Shown here: piece by piece, positions 49,366 to 58,319 of the stretch
Layout: every line of letters starts with the position of its first letter
Numbering within the stretch: the stretch's first letter is position 1
Assembly (NCBI RefSeq): GCF_001954275.1
Contig: NZ_MBEU01000083.1
Span: forward strand, 1-64,000
DNA length: 64,000 nucleotides
Reading direction: 5' to 3'
Origin: Mycobacterium sp. IS-836
GTDB lineage: Bacteria > Actinomycetota > Actinomycetes > Mycobacteriales > Mycobacteriaceae
Made by a program: the position numbers and the translations under genes
Notes under the pieces: model-generated
The model's database searches: none
What the model was told of the DNA's origin: nothing
The model's input: the letters and a program-made list of their open reading frames with translations, nothing else

Positions 49366-50679
49366 ATGGACAGAGTTCTCGATCTGATCGACCAAGCCGC
49401 CTTTGACCTTGGGCGCGCGACGGGGGTTGGCACCCGGCTGCAATGCATGTGGCTGTACGACGGGCCGGTCAAAATCGACGATCTGAGGCAGTTTCATGAA
49501 CATCTGCAGCGGGGGCGGTTATCTCGTTGCATAGAACGGTCGCCCTTGCCATTCGGCCGCCACCGTTGGATATCGGCAGTCTGCTCCTCCGACATCGAGA
49601 TCGTCGCGTCGGCCCGGCCGCGTGAAGAATTCGACGCGTGGCTCAGCGAGCAGGCCAACACCCCGTTGGATTGCGAGCATGGACCGGGATGGCACCTTGC
49701 CGTCGTCCCGTTCACCGACGGCGGCGCCGGGATCAGCCTGGTCGTTTCCCATTGCCTCGCCGACGGCGTGGGCATGTGCGAGGCGGCGGCGGACGCCGCA
49801 CGTGGCCGCGACGACACGATCAGCTGGCCCGCCGCCGCATCGCGCCGGCGGTGGCAGGCCGTATGCGAGGACGCCCGCCAAACCCTGCGCGACATTCCCG
49901 CTATCGGCCGCGGCATCGCGACCGCGGTACGGATGGCCCGCCGAAACCGCAGAGATAGCGCCGCAAGCGCCACCCCGGCGCCTGCGCTGCCCGCGGGCGC
50001 CGATGAACCCATCACCTTTTCAACGGCAACGGTTTTCGTCGATGGCGACGCGTGGAAGGCCCGCGCGCAGTCACTCGGGGGGACCAGCAACACATTGCTT
50101 GTGGGGTTGGCCGCACGACTCGCCCAGCGATTGGGACGCGTCACCGAGGGTGGCTCCCTCGTCTTGGGGATGCCAGTCAACGAACGCACCACCAACGACA
50201 CTCGCGCCAACGCGAATTTCGCTGTCCCGGTCCCGGTCAACCCCGCACCCGCGACCAAGGACCTCGGCGGAATCCGAGCCGCGATCAAGGATGCGCTGAC
50301 TCGCCAGGAGGAGGGAACCGCTGAGCACCGGTCATTGTTGACTCTTGTTCCCCTGATTCCCCCGCGACTAATCAAGCGATTGGGCGGCGTGCCCAACGGC
50401 GTTCTCTCATCCAACCTCGGGGTGGTCAATCCCGACGCCGGCCGGCCGGCTGGTACGGATGCCGACTACTTCGCCATGAAAGTTCTCTACCCGGGCATGA
50501 CCAAGGCGATGGTGCACACGTTTGGCGGGCTGCTGTGGTTGGTCTCAGGAGCTACACCGAGACATGTCTTCGTCTCGGTCACTGCTTACCAGCCGGGCCG
50601 CCCCAACTCGAATGACAGTTTGCGACAAGAGCTTTCGGATGCCCTAGACGAGTTCTCGCTCACGGGCACGCTTCTCTGA
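49366..50679 (+). CDS. Condensation-superfamily acyltransferase (WS/DGAT- or PapA-like), copy 2
   Basis: A 437-residue paralog of the gene at 27909-29348. The catalytic motif is H129-CLA-D133-G134 (SHCLADG), with CIERSPLPFGRHRW near the N-terminus and VSVTAYQPGRPNSNDSLRQEL at the C-terminus. The ATG at 49366 is preferred because DNA upstream belongs to glycosyltransferase 4 and its downstream gap. A role in O-acylation of the glycan made by the adjacent transferase is plausible. It is convergent with the second GMC gene, with 5 bases between the stops. Confidence 0.85.
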   Translation: MDRVLDLIDQAAFDLGRATGVGTRLQCMWLYDGPVKIDDLRQFHEHLQRGRLSRCIERSPLPFGRHRWISAVCSSDIEIVASARPREEFDAWLSEQANTPLDCEHGPGWHLAVVPFTDGGAGISLVVSHCLADGVGMCEAAADAARGRDDTISWPAAASRRRWQAVCEDARQTLRDIPAIGRGIATAVRMARRNRRDSAASATPAPALPAGADEPITFSTATVFVDGDAWKARAQSLGGTSNTLLVGLAARLAQRLGRVTEGGSLVLGMPVNERTTNDTRANANFAVPVPVNPAPATKDLGGIRAAIKDALTRQEEGTAEHRSLLTLVPLIPPRLIKRLGGVPNGVLSSNLGVVNPDAGRPAGTDADYFAMKVLYPGMTKAMVHTFGGLLWLVSGATPRHVFVSVTAYQPGRPNSNDSLRQELSDALDEFSLTGTLL

Positions 50680-50684
50680 TCCCG

Positions 50685-52400
50685 TCAGGCGGCGAAATGT
50701 ACGTCGGTCACGTGCGCGGCCACCCGCAGGGCGTTGGCCGCGACGGTCAAGCTGGGATTGATGCCGGCGCTGGACGGGAAGAACGAGGCGTCCACCACGT
50801 AGAGGTTGTCCAGTTCGTGCGCCCGGTTTTGCGGGTCCAGCACACTGGTTTTGGGATCGGCACCGAAGCGGCACGTGCCGCAGACGTGGGCCAGCACCAC
50901 ATTGTCCTTGGCGGTCCGCAGGGTAATTTTGCGAAACGGCTCAAACACCTGTTTCAACTGCCGCATGAACATGGCGCGGCGCTCGATCTCGTTGGGGTGC
51001 AAGCGATATTGAAGTCGCAGCCGCTGGCGGCCGTCCGAGCCCGGCTGATCGGACGGCAGGATGCGATTGTCCAGATACGGCAGATCTTCCATCACGGCGT
51101 CCAGCAGCAGTCCGCCGCTCAAGAACCGCTCGTAGATTGGGCGCGCCGCCGGGCTGATGAAGCGCATTGCCTTGTGCTGCCAGCCGGGGTGGTTGGTCAG
51201 CGCCTCCATGGGCGGCATCGCGCCACCTGACTGCACGGTCCCGTATTTCTGGCCCTCCCAGAAATAGAAATCGTTCAGCCCGATCTGCTTGTCTTGGTCT
51301 GAGGCCTTGCAGTCGGGTTGTGGCCAGACCTCGATGTGGTCGACGAGATGCCGCATCAGGTTGCGCCCCACAAAGTCTGAGCCGTTGGCCAATCCGCGCG
51401 GCCAATCACCCGACCGGGAATTGAACAAGAGCACCGGGGTGACCAGCGCACCGGCGGCCAGCACCACCACCTTTGCCTTCAGGGTCAACCTGCCGGAGTG
51501 ATGTTCGCAGATCACCTGGCGGACATGCGAGCTGTCCGCATCCACGCGCACGACACGACATTCGGCAAGCAGTTCGGCGCCGTATTCGGCAACCGCGGGC
51601 AGCAAGCAATTGCGGGCGGCGTCGTTTTTGCACGAGTGGTCGCAAAGATAGCCCTGACAGGTCGCGCAACCCTGGGTGTAATCACAGGCCATCGGAAGGT
51701 GATATGGATGCAATCCGCGTCCCAGCAAGTAGTCGACCAGCGGCTGGTTGTTTGCCGAAAACGGCGGTGGCGCAGGGAGATCGGCGTCCGCCGCCTCGGG
51801 CCGCAGGGGATCATGCTGGCCGCGCACCCCCAACAGCTGCTCGGCCGTGGCGTACCAGGGCCGCAGCTCGTCGTAGGTGATCGGCCACGCCTCCGGCACC
51901 GTGGAGTCGCCGGGGTTGCGAAAGTCCTGCCGGGGAATGAAATCGCGAGCAAAGAACCGTTCGCATACCATGCTGTAGATGGCCGACGAGCCGCCGGTCC
52001 CGCTGCCGACCCCGGCCAAGTAACGTCGCGCGTGCCGCCCGCTGATGTCTTCGATCTCGTCGGTGGAGCGCCCGGCCCGGGACAAGGCGTCGTGGTAGGT
52101 CGCTGCCGCGCGGGCGGCGACTGGCTCGGCGATTTCCGGTATCGCAGAGCGAATCGTCCCCGGGGCCCCGGGCAATGTCGAGCGCCCCTTCTCGACGAAC
52201 AGCACCCTGCGGCCTGACCGGGCCAGCGAGTAGCCCAGCATCCCGCCGCCCATGCCGGTGCCCACGACAATCACGTCCCACGTAACGCGTTCCGCCTCGC
52301 GCGCGTCCACCTCGCCGTCAGCCAAAACGAACCCCTCAGCAGATGATGGCCCAAAGCTGTACCCCTGTTGGGCGAACATGAACGTACCATCGGCTGCCAC
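50685..52400 (-). CDS. GMC-family FAD oxidoreductase, copy 2 (Cys-rich insertion)
   Basis: A 571-residue GMC oxidoreductase, only distantly related to copy 1. The FAD motif is VVGTGMGGGMLGYSLA with LFVEKGR, and the C-terminus has HVCGTCRFGADPKTS and YVVDASFFPSSAGINPSLT. A central segment with six Cys (C-DYTQGC-ATC-QGYLC-DHSC-KNDAARNC) may bind metal or form an Fe-S site and is found in cholesterol-oxidase-like and choline-dehydrogenase-like branches. Substrate is unknown; alcohols of sugars or long-chain lipids are candidates. The start at 52400 (GTG) is tentative; ATG at 52379 is possible. Confidence 0.85.
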   Translation of the reverse strand: MAADGTFMFAQQGYSFGPSSAEGFVLADGEVDAREAERVTWDVIVVGTGMGGGMLGYSLARSGRRVLFVEKGRSTLPGAPGTIRSAIPEIAEPVAARAAATYHDALSRAGRSTDEIEDISGRHARRYLAGVGSGTGGSSAIYSMVCERFFARDFIPRQDFRNPGDSTVPEAWPITYDELRPWYATAEQLLGVRGQHDPLRPEAADADLPAPPPFSANNQPLVDYLLGRGLHPYHLPMACDYTQGCATCQGYLCDHSCKNDAARNCLLPAVAEYGAELLAECRVVRVDADSSHVRQVICEHHSGRLTLKAKVVVLAAGALVTPVLLFNSRSGDWPRGLANGSDFVGRNLMRHLVDHIEVWPQPDCKASDQDKQIGLNDFYFWEGQKYGTVQSGGAMPPMEALTNHPGWQHKAMRFISPAARPIYERFLSGGLLLDAVMEDLPYLDNRILPSDQPGSDGRQRLRLQYRLHPNEIERRAMFMRQLKQVFEPFRKITLRTAKDNVVLAHVCGTCRFGADPKTSVLDPQNRAHELDNLYVVDASFFPSSAGINPSLTVAANALRVAAHVTDVHFAA

Positions 52401-52777
52401 ACGAAGGTCGTCGTTCCCTGCGTCGACCCCGGCGGAACTTCGGTGTCCGATACCGCCTTGGATCCGTTGCTAGTGTTGCTGGCGGGACCGGTGCAACCGC
52501 GCCTACAAGAAGGGGCGCCGGTCGCAGGACGTGGCGTAGGCGAAGCTCAACGCTCCGACATCGGCAGGCAGCGGTCTTGTATTCATCTCGGGACGCCTTT
52601 GCCAAGCAGGCCGACCCGTCCGGCCGACCCATCGAGGTCGTAAAAGAGTTGTCGTGGCACCGGGTCCAACGGTGCGTTCAGCATGAGGAACGCGTAGTCG
52701 CGGTCACGCGGATCGCTGATTTCGCAGGTATTGCGCAGCGGCTGCTGTCCGAACCAACCGCGAACGACCAACCAACT
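52401..52777. other. Intergenic region, no gene supported
   Basis: About 380 bases between the GMC gene and the class B leader of glycosyltransferase 5. Small frames on both strands look random. It presumably holds the promoter of the divergent GMC gene. Confidence 0.5.
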
Positions 52778-52831
52778 GAAGCCAATTGGCGAACGCCCGG
52801 CCGCCTGCAGAAAAACGAGCGATAATGACCG
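52778..52831 (+). promoter_or_regulatory. Class B promoter element upstream of glycosyltransferase 5
   Basis: A 54-base block starting GAAGCCAATTGGCGAACGCC and ending GATAATGACCG, homologous to 34339-34392 without gaps. The -10-like GATAAT (52821-52826) lies 59 bases before the ATG, nearly the same distance as at paralog 2. A CTGAAAGG ribosome site follows at 52863-52870. Confidence 0.7.
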
Positions 52832-52884
52832 ATGCTCCTGAGAGCGCCTAAGCAGACAACAACTGAAAGGCTTGGATTCTCGCG

Positions 52885-54153
52885 ATGAAATTTGTGCTGG
52901 CATGCTATGGAACCCGCGGCGATGTCGAGCCCGGCGCCGCCGTCGGCCGTGAGCTGCTGCGTCGGGGGCATGACGTGTCCATCGCCGTCACACCTGACTT
53001 AGTTGGCTTCTGCGAATCGGCTGGGCTTACGGCGGTCGCTTACGGACCGGATATGCAGCCCGTTCTGCAAGCGCAGCACAACTTGTCGGCGTGCTTATTC
53101 CGCAAGTTCTGGAAGATCCGGGATCTGACCATGCTGTGGCGGGAATACTGGCAGCTGATCACCGAGCGCTGCGGGGAGATGAGCACGAGCCTGGTGTCGC
53201 TGGCGGATGGGGCTGACCTGCTGTTCACCGGACCGGTTTTCGAGGAGCTGGCTGCCAATGTTGCGGAGTATCACGGCATTCCGTTTGCAACATATCATTA
53301 CGCGCCGGCGCGGGCCTACGAGCAACTTGTACCCATCCTGCCGTCGCCGCTGGTGCGCTCCGCAGCGGCGGCCTTCGAGTGGGTGGCTTGGCGCGTGGCC
53401 AGGAATGTCGAGGACGCGCAGCGGCGTGAACTTGGCCTGCCGAAGGCGACATGCCCCCCGCCGCGCCGCATCACCCAACGGAAATCACTGGAAATCCAGG
53501 CCTACGATGAGGCGTGCTGTCCCGGGCGCGTAGAGGAACGCGCCAAATTCGAAGGCCGACGGCCTGTTGTTGGTGCGTTGACGATGGAGTTGCCAACCGA
53601 TGCCGATGACGAGATCGCGTCGTGGATTGCTGCGGGAACACCGCCGATTTACTTCGGGTTTGGCAGTATGCCGGTGGAAGCCGCTGCCGACGCGCTCGCA
53701 ATGATCGGGGCGGCGTGCACGGAGTTAGGTGAGCGGGCGTTGGTTTGTGCCGGCGGGGGTGGCTTCAGTCATGTGTCCCATTTTGAGCATGTCAAGGTGG
53801 TAGGCGCGGTTAACCACGCGGCCGCGTTTCCCGCCTGCCGCGCGGTCGTGCACCACGGCGGCGCGGGCACCACCGCCGCAGGCTTGCGGGCCGGGGTTCC
53901 GACGTTGATCCTGTGGATGTTGGGCGATCAGCCGTACTGGGGAGCTCGGGTCAAACGGCTAAAAGTGGGTACCGCTCGGCGCTTTTCGAGCACAACCCGG
54001 GAATCGCTGGTCGCGGACCTGCGCACGATCCTGGCCCCGCAGTACGTCTCTCGGGCCCGCGAGATCGCCTCCCGGATGACCAAATCCGCGGACAGCGTTG
54101 CGGCAGCCGCCGATGCCCTAGAGAGTTTCGCCCGCGCCGGCCACACCGGCTGA
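52885..54153 (+). CDS. GT1-family glycosyltransferase, paralog 5
   Basis: A 422-residue GT-B enzyme (MKFVLACYGTRGDVEP). The donor motif is H323-HGGAGTTAAGLRAGVPTLIL, then WMLGDQPYWG, close to paralog 3. The central conserved block has diverged (TQRKSLEIQAYDEACCPGRVEERAKF), so it may be evolving faster. No membrane segment is present. It stands alone between a divergent GMC gene and the UDP-sugar gene cluster. Confidence 0.9.
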   Translation: MKFVLACYGTRGDVEPGAAVGRELLRRGHDVSIAVTPDLVGFCESAGLTAVAYGPDMQPVLQAQHNLSACLFRKFWKIRDLTMLWREYWQLITERCGEMSTSLVSLADGADLLFTGPVFEELAANVAEYHGIPFATYHYAPARAYEQLVPILPSPLVRSAAAAFEWVAWRVARNVEDAQRRELGLPKATCPPPRRITQRKSLEIQAYDEACCPGRVEERAKFEGRRPVVGALTMELPTDADDEIASWIAAGTPPIYFGFGSMPVEAAADALAMIGAACTELGERALVCAGGGGFSHVSHFEHVKVVGAVNHAAAFPACRAVVHHGGAGTTAAGLRAGVPTLILWMLGDQPYWGARVKRLKVGTARRFSSTTRESLVADLRTILAPQYVSRAREIASRMTKSADSVAAAADALESFARAGHTG

Positions 54154-54328
54154 CCGGTGAAGGCGGCCCGTCGCGGTGATCAGCGCCCGGCAAATCCGAC
54201 CGCTGGCTATCCGGCAGTCAAACCCACATCGGTGCGCCTCTCGTAAGGAGCCCCCAACGGCCGTGGCTTGGCTATCGCCTTAGGGACTCTCGTCGGCGGT
54301 CTGGCTGTCGGGACGCTTGGTCAAAGTA

Positions 54329-54459
54329 CTGGATTTTCAGGTCGCCAGCGCGGGTAGTGAGTTATGCTCCTGGGCGGCTGAGCCGGATGATGGGGAGGCT
54401 CCCGTACTCGTTTCGCAGAACGGAACGGCAAGTGAAAGGTCACGATCTGCGATGAAATT
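54329..54459 (+). promoter_or_regulatory. Class A leader moved in front of the UDP-xylose-synthase gene
   Basis: CTGGATTTTCAG (54329), -10-like TATGCT (54363-54368), CCTGGGCGGCTGAGCCGG and GTGAAAGG lead to an ATGAAATT that matches the first codons of the glycosyltransferases. The homology then stops. This is a glycosyltransferase leader that now lies upstream of a different gene. Confidence 0.65.
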
Positions 54460-54514
54460 GGCCGTATTCGTACAATGCGTCGACCCGGCGGCATCGCGAG
54501 GAGAGTTCTCTTAG
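54452..54514 (+). CDS. 20-residue upstream ORF (possible leader peptide or glycosyltransferase remnant)
   Basis: This tiny frame encodes MKLAVFVQCVDPAASRGEFS and ends with TAG two bases before the decarboxylase ATG. Its own GTGAAAGG ribosome site and first codons are those of the glycosyltransferase family, while the rest is unrelated. It could be an untranslated scar of a gene replacement or a short coupled leader that delivers ribosomes to the next gene. Translation is not proven. Confidence 0.4.
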   Translation: MKLAVFVQCVDPAASRGEFS

Positions 54515-54516
54515 TC

Positions 54517-55482
54517 ATGGGTCGCGCACTTGTGGCGGGCGGCGCTGGCTTCATTGGCTCTGCGCTGTGCGAGCGCTTGCTGCTCGACGGCCATGACGTT
54601 GTCTGCCTGGACAACTACAGCACCGGTAGCCCGCGCAATATCGATCACCTGTCGCGGCTAGGTTCTTTCAGCTACATAAAGGCCGACGTCACTGATCCGT
54701 TCACGGTGGCCGGCCCGCTAGACGTCGTGTTGCACCTGGCCAGTCCCGCATCTCCGCACGATTATGCACGTCTACCGATCGAAACGCTCAAGGCCGGCTC
54801 GGCCGGCACCCTCAATTGCCTAGAAGTGGCGCACGAAAAGCGTGCTCGCTTCGTCTTGGCATCCACGTCCGAGGTATACGGCGATCCGCAAGTCCACCCG
54901 CAGCCGGAAGGCTATTGGGGCAATGTCAACCCCATTGGGCCACGCAGTATGTACGACGAGGGCAAGCGATTTGCCGAAGCCCTGACGACCAGTTACCGCG
55001 CTCGGCTTGGAGCGAATACGGGGATTGCTCGAATCTTCAATTGTTACGGCCCGCGAATGCGGCCAAGTGATGGCCGTGCGATACCCACCTTTATTTGGCA
55101 GGCGTTGCGCGGCGAAAGTTTGACCGTCACCGGCGACGGGAGCCAAACGAGATCTGTCTGCTACGTCGACGATCTGGTGGACGGCCTGGTATGCCTTATC
55201 AAGTCCGATACTCCGGGCCCGGTCAACCTCGGAAACCCTGAGGAAATTACCGTGCTGGAACTGGCGAAACGCATACGAGCAGCGGTCGGGTCGAGGTCAG
55301 ACATCGAGTTCATAGCACGGCCGCCCGACGACCCGACGATGCGTTGTCCAGACATTTCGCGGGCGCGTGAGGTCCTCGGTTGGAAGCCGGTCACAGATCT
55401 CGACCACGGACTGAAACTAACAATCAGCTGGTTCCGTGACCTTATCAAGGGCGGCGCACAGCCTGGTGAGGCGGATCGATGA
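54517..55482 (+). CDS. UDP-glucuronate decarboxylase / UDP-xylose synthase-like SDR
   Basis: A 321-residue extended SDR. The Rossmann motif is VAGGAGFIGS. The segment STSEVYGDP...NPIGPRSMYDEGKRFAEAL, with Y146 and K150, is the signature of UDP-glucuronate decarboxylases. HLASPASPHDY and the YxxxK pair are also as in that family. It would convert UDP-glucuronate to UDP-xylose. A UDP-glucose 6-dehydrogenase gene follows on the same strand, supplying the substrate. The ATG at 54517 has a GAGGAGAG ribosome site; a longer frame to 54475 overlaps the upstream ORF. dTDP-glucose 4,6-dehydratase is a less likely alternative. Confidence 0.85.
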   Translation: MGRALVAGGAGFIGSALCERLLLDGHDVVCLDNYSTGSPRNIDHLSRLGSFSYIKADVTDPFTVAGPLDVVLHLASPASPHDYARLPIETLKAGSAGTLNCLEVAHEKRARFVLASTSEVYGDPQVHPQPEGYWGNVNPIGPRSMYDEGKRFAEALTTSYRARLGANTGIARIFNCYGPRMRPSDGRAIPTFIWQALRGESLTVTGDGSQTRSVCYVDDLVDGLVCLIKSDTPGPVNLGNPEEITVLELAKRIRAAVGSRSDIEFIARPPDDPTMRCPDISRAREVLGWKPVTDLDHGLKLTISWFRDLIKGGAQPGEADR

Positions 55483-55588
55483 ACGCGGCTCGCATTATGG
55501 CGGCGATCAAACGGACATTGTCACCGACCGAACTACGACACGCGAACGTATATTGATCCATCGAGAATGCATTGCCGAGGGGACTGAT

Positions 55589-56881
55589 ATGGCTGGGCGC
55601 ATTGCCGTGGTGGGGGCCGGTTATGTCGGACTCACGACGGCGGCTTGCCTTGCGATGCTCGGACATCGGGTCATATGCGCTGATGTGGACGAAGCCAAGG
55701 TTGAGCGGCTGAGCCGCGGTCATGTGGACATCGTTGAGCCACGTCTCCCGGAAATCGTCCGGCAAGGCCTCACATCAGGGCGCCTGCGCTTCGTACGTGC
55801 CGGCGCTGTCGCGGATGCTGAAGTCATATTTTTGTGTTTGCCCACCCCAATGGGGGTAGACGGCCAGGCCAACATGACTTGCTTTGACAACGTTGCGCTC
55901 GAAGTTCGCGACACGCTTCCGAACGGCAGCGTTCTCGTTATTAAGTCGACAGTCCCGGTCGGCACGGCGGCACGAGTGGCTGCGCTGCTCAGACAGTCCG
56001 ATATCGGCGTTGTCTCCAACCCGGAATTCCTGCGCGAAGGCTTTGCCGTCGATGATTTCCTCAAACCGGACCGCATTGTGATCGGTTCGGACCGAGCGGA
56101 TACAGCTCAGCGGGTCGCCGCACTCTACGACTCGCTCGCCGCCCCCACACTATTTACGGATACGGCAAGTGCAGAATTGGTCAAGTACGCGGCCAACGGA
56201 TTCCTTGCCGCAAAATTGTCATTCGTCAATGAGGTCGCCGAATTATGCGAACGGCTGGGCGCGGATATCGCCGCGGTCACCGAAGGCATGGGATACGACC
56301 CTCGGATCGGCGATTCGTATCTCCGGCCGGGGCCCGGCTGGGGTGGTTCGTGCCTGCCCAAAGACACCGCCGCGGCTCTATACATGTCTAAGCAGATAGG
56401 GCTGGAATTGCCGCTTCTGCAAGCCATCGTTCGCAGTAATGCAGAACAAAAATCACGAGTCGTCGATCGTGTCCGGGCGGCTGCGGGAGGGGCGTTGAAT
56501 GGCAAGCGAATCGGGCTGCTTGGCCTGACTTTCAAGGCCGGCACAAACGACCTCCGCGACTCGCCAGCACTCGACGTGGCTGATCAGCTTGCTTCTGAGG
56601 GATGTGAATTGGCGGCATACGACCCAGCTGTGCCGGGGGACGTTCCTGGCGTCACCGATGGCATCACGGTCGTCCCGGATGCCTACCAGGCCGTGAAAGA
56701 CGCGGATGTTGTGGTACTGCTCACCGAGTGGTCGACATTCCGGGCGCTCGATTGGGCGCGGGTGGCCGACCTGATGGCTGGACGAAACGTTATCGATACG
56801 AGAAACCTTCTCGACGCGAATTTGCTCATTGAGTCAGGATTACTTCACAGCGGCATCGGTATACGAACGCCGCTGCAGTAG
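55589..56881 (+). CDS. UDP-glucose 6-dehydrogenase
   Basis: A 430-residue nucleotide-sugar dehydrogenase with N-terminal GAGYVGLTTA, STVPVGT, VSNPEFLREG, the catalytic C255 in GPGWGGSCLPKDT, and C-terminal GLTFKAGTNDLRDSPAL. These match UDP-glucose dehydrogenases and it should make UDP-glucuronate. It lies 106 bases downstream of the decarboxylase. The ATG at 55589 begins at MAGRIAVVGAGY; longer in-frame sequence has no homology. Base composition here is slightly lower in GC than in the core region. Confidence 0.92.
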   Translation: MAGRIAVVGAGYVGLTTAACLAMLGHRVICADVDEAKVERLSRGHVDIVEPRLPEIVRQGLTSGRLRFVRAGAVADAEVIFLCLPTPMGVDGQANMTCFDNVALEVRDTLPNGSVLVIKSTVPVGTAARVAALLRQSDIGVVSNPEFLREGFAVDDFLKPDRIVIGSDRADTAQRVAALYDSLAAPTLFTDTASAELVKYAANGFLAAKLSFVNEVAELCERLGADIAAVTEGMGYDPRIGDSYLRPGPGWGGSCLPKDTAAALYMSKQIGLELPLLQAIVRSNAEQKSRVVDRVRAAAGGALNGKRIGLLGLTFKAGTNDLRDSPALDVADQLASEGCELAAYDPAVPGDVPGVTDGITVVPDAYQAVKDADVVVLLTEWSTFRALDWARVADLMAGRNVIDTRNLLDANLLIESGLLHSGIGIRTPLQ

Positions 56882-57002
56882 AACCAGCGGCGACGATCAG
56901 CCGACACCAAACACGCAAGGCCGGTCAAAGCAACCAAAGGTGATGACGGGCCGATACTTTGGTGTCACCTATGCGCATGACAACTGAAAGCCCAGGACCG
57001 CG

Positions 57003-58277
57003 ATGAAATTTGTGCTGGCCTGCTACGGAACTCGCGGGGACGTCGAGCCCTCCGTCGCCGCCGGCCGCGAGTTGCTCCGCAGGGGCCACGAGGTGCGCAT
57101 GGCGGTCCCGCCCGAACTAGTCGGCTTCGCGGAATCGGCCGGACTTTCGGCGGTCGCCTATGGGCCGGAGACGCAGGCGATGCTGGACGCGCACCGCAAC
57201 TTATGGACGCAGTTCTACCGCAATTTTTGGAGGATCGGCGAGCTGCGTCGGTTGTGGCGCGAGGTTTGGGGGCACCGCAGCGAATGCATGGGGGAGATGA
57301 GCAAGACGCTGACGGCGCTGGCCGACGGCGCCGACCTGCTCTTCACCGGACTGGTTTACGAGGAAGTCGCCGCCAATGTCGCGGAGTACCATGGCATTCC
57401 GCTGGCCACACTGCATTACTTCCCGCTGCGGACCAATGGTCAGATCGCCTTTCCCACACGCTTGCCGCCACCGCTGGTCCGCCTTGCGATGACCGTGTAC
57501 GAGTGGTTCGGATGGCGCATTTGGAAGAAGGCCGAGGACGCGCAGCGTCGTGAACTCGGCCTACCGAAGGCCAAAGGCCCCGCGACGCGACGGATCGCTG
57601 AACGCGGATCGCTGGAAATCCAGGCCTACGACGAAGTGTGCTTTCCGGGGCTGGCCGCCGAATGGGCGAAATGGGACGGCCTGCGGCCCTTCGTCGGCAC
57701 GCTGACGATGGAGCTGGCGACCGATGCCGACGAGGAGGTCGCATCGTGGATCGCCGCGGGAACTCCGCCGATTTACTTCGGGTTCGGCAGCATGCCGGTG
57801 GAGTCCCCGGCCGACACGCTGGCCATGATCGCCGACGCGTGCGCGCAGCTGGGCGAGCGCGCGCTGGTTGGTGCCGGCTGGAGCGACTTCAGCGACGTCC
57901 CCCATTTCGACCACGTCAAGCTCGTGGGTGCGATGAATTTCGCGGCCATTTTTCCCGCCTGTCGTGCGCTCGTCCACCACGGCGGCTCGAGCACCACGCC
58001 GATTGGCCTGCGCGCCGGAGTCCCGCAGCTGATCCTGTATTGGGACCTCGTTCACGCGATCTATGGAGACCAGCTCAAACGACTGAAAGTGGGTACGGCG
58101 CGGCGCTTTTCGGGCACATCCCGGGAGTCGCTCGTCGCCGACCTGCGCACCATCCTCGCCCCGCAATATGCCGCGCGGGCCCGAGAGATCGCCACGAGGA
58201 TGACCAGCCCCGCACAAAGCGCCGCGGCCACCGCGGATCTTGTGGAGAATTTCGCTCGCCGCAAGGGCGTTGGCTGA
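57003..58277 (+). CDS. GT1-family glycosyltransferase, paralog 6
   Basis: A 424-residue GT-B enzyme (MKFVLACYGTRGDVEP). Its donor motif is the most altered of the set: H325-HGGSSTTPIGLRAGVPQLIL, then YWDLVHAIYG. The HHGGAGT loop is changed, and the usual D/E-Q pair is VHA, so donor usage is probably distinct or the enzyme is impaired. It follows the UDP-glucose dehydrogenase after about 120 bases with its own ACTGAAAG ribosome site, so a glucuronic- or xylose-type donor is conceivable; that is inference from position only. Confidence 0.9.
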   Translation: MKFVLACYGTRGDVEPSVAAGRELLRRGHEVRMAVPPELVGFAESAGLSAVAYGPETQAMLDAHRNLWTQFYRNFWRIGELRRLWREVWGHRSECMGEMSKTLTALADGADLLFTGLVYEEVAANVAEYHGIPLATLHYFPLRTNGQIAFPTRLPPPLVRLAMTVYEWFGWRIWKKAEDAQRRELGLPKAKGPATRRIAERGSLEIQAYDEVCFPGLAAEWAKWDGLRPFVGTLTMELATDADEEVASWIAAGTPPIYFGFGSMPVESPADTLAMIADACAQLGERALVGAGWSDFSDVPHFDHVKLVGAMNFAAIFPACRALVHHGGSSTTPIGLRAGVPQLILYWDLVHAIYGDQLKRLKVGTARRFSGTSRESLVADLRTILAPQYAARAREIATRMTSPAQSAAATADLVENFARRKGVG

Positions 58278-58319
58278 TCGAAGCTTTTCGATTCCAGGTT
58301 TGTAGCGTGGGTCGTGGAT

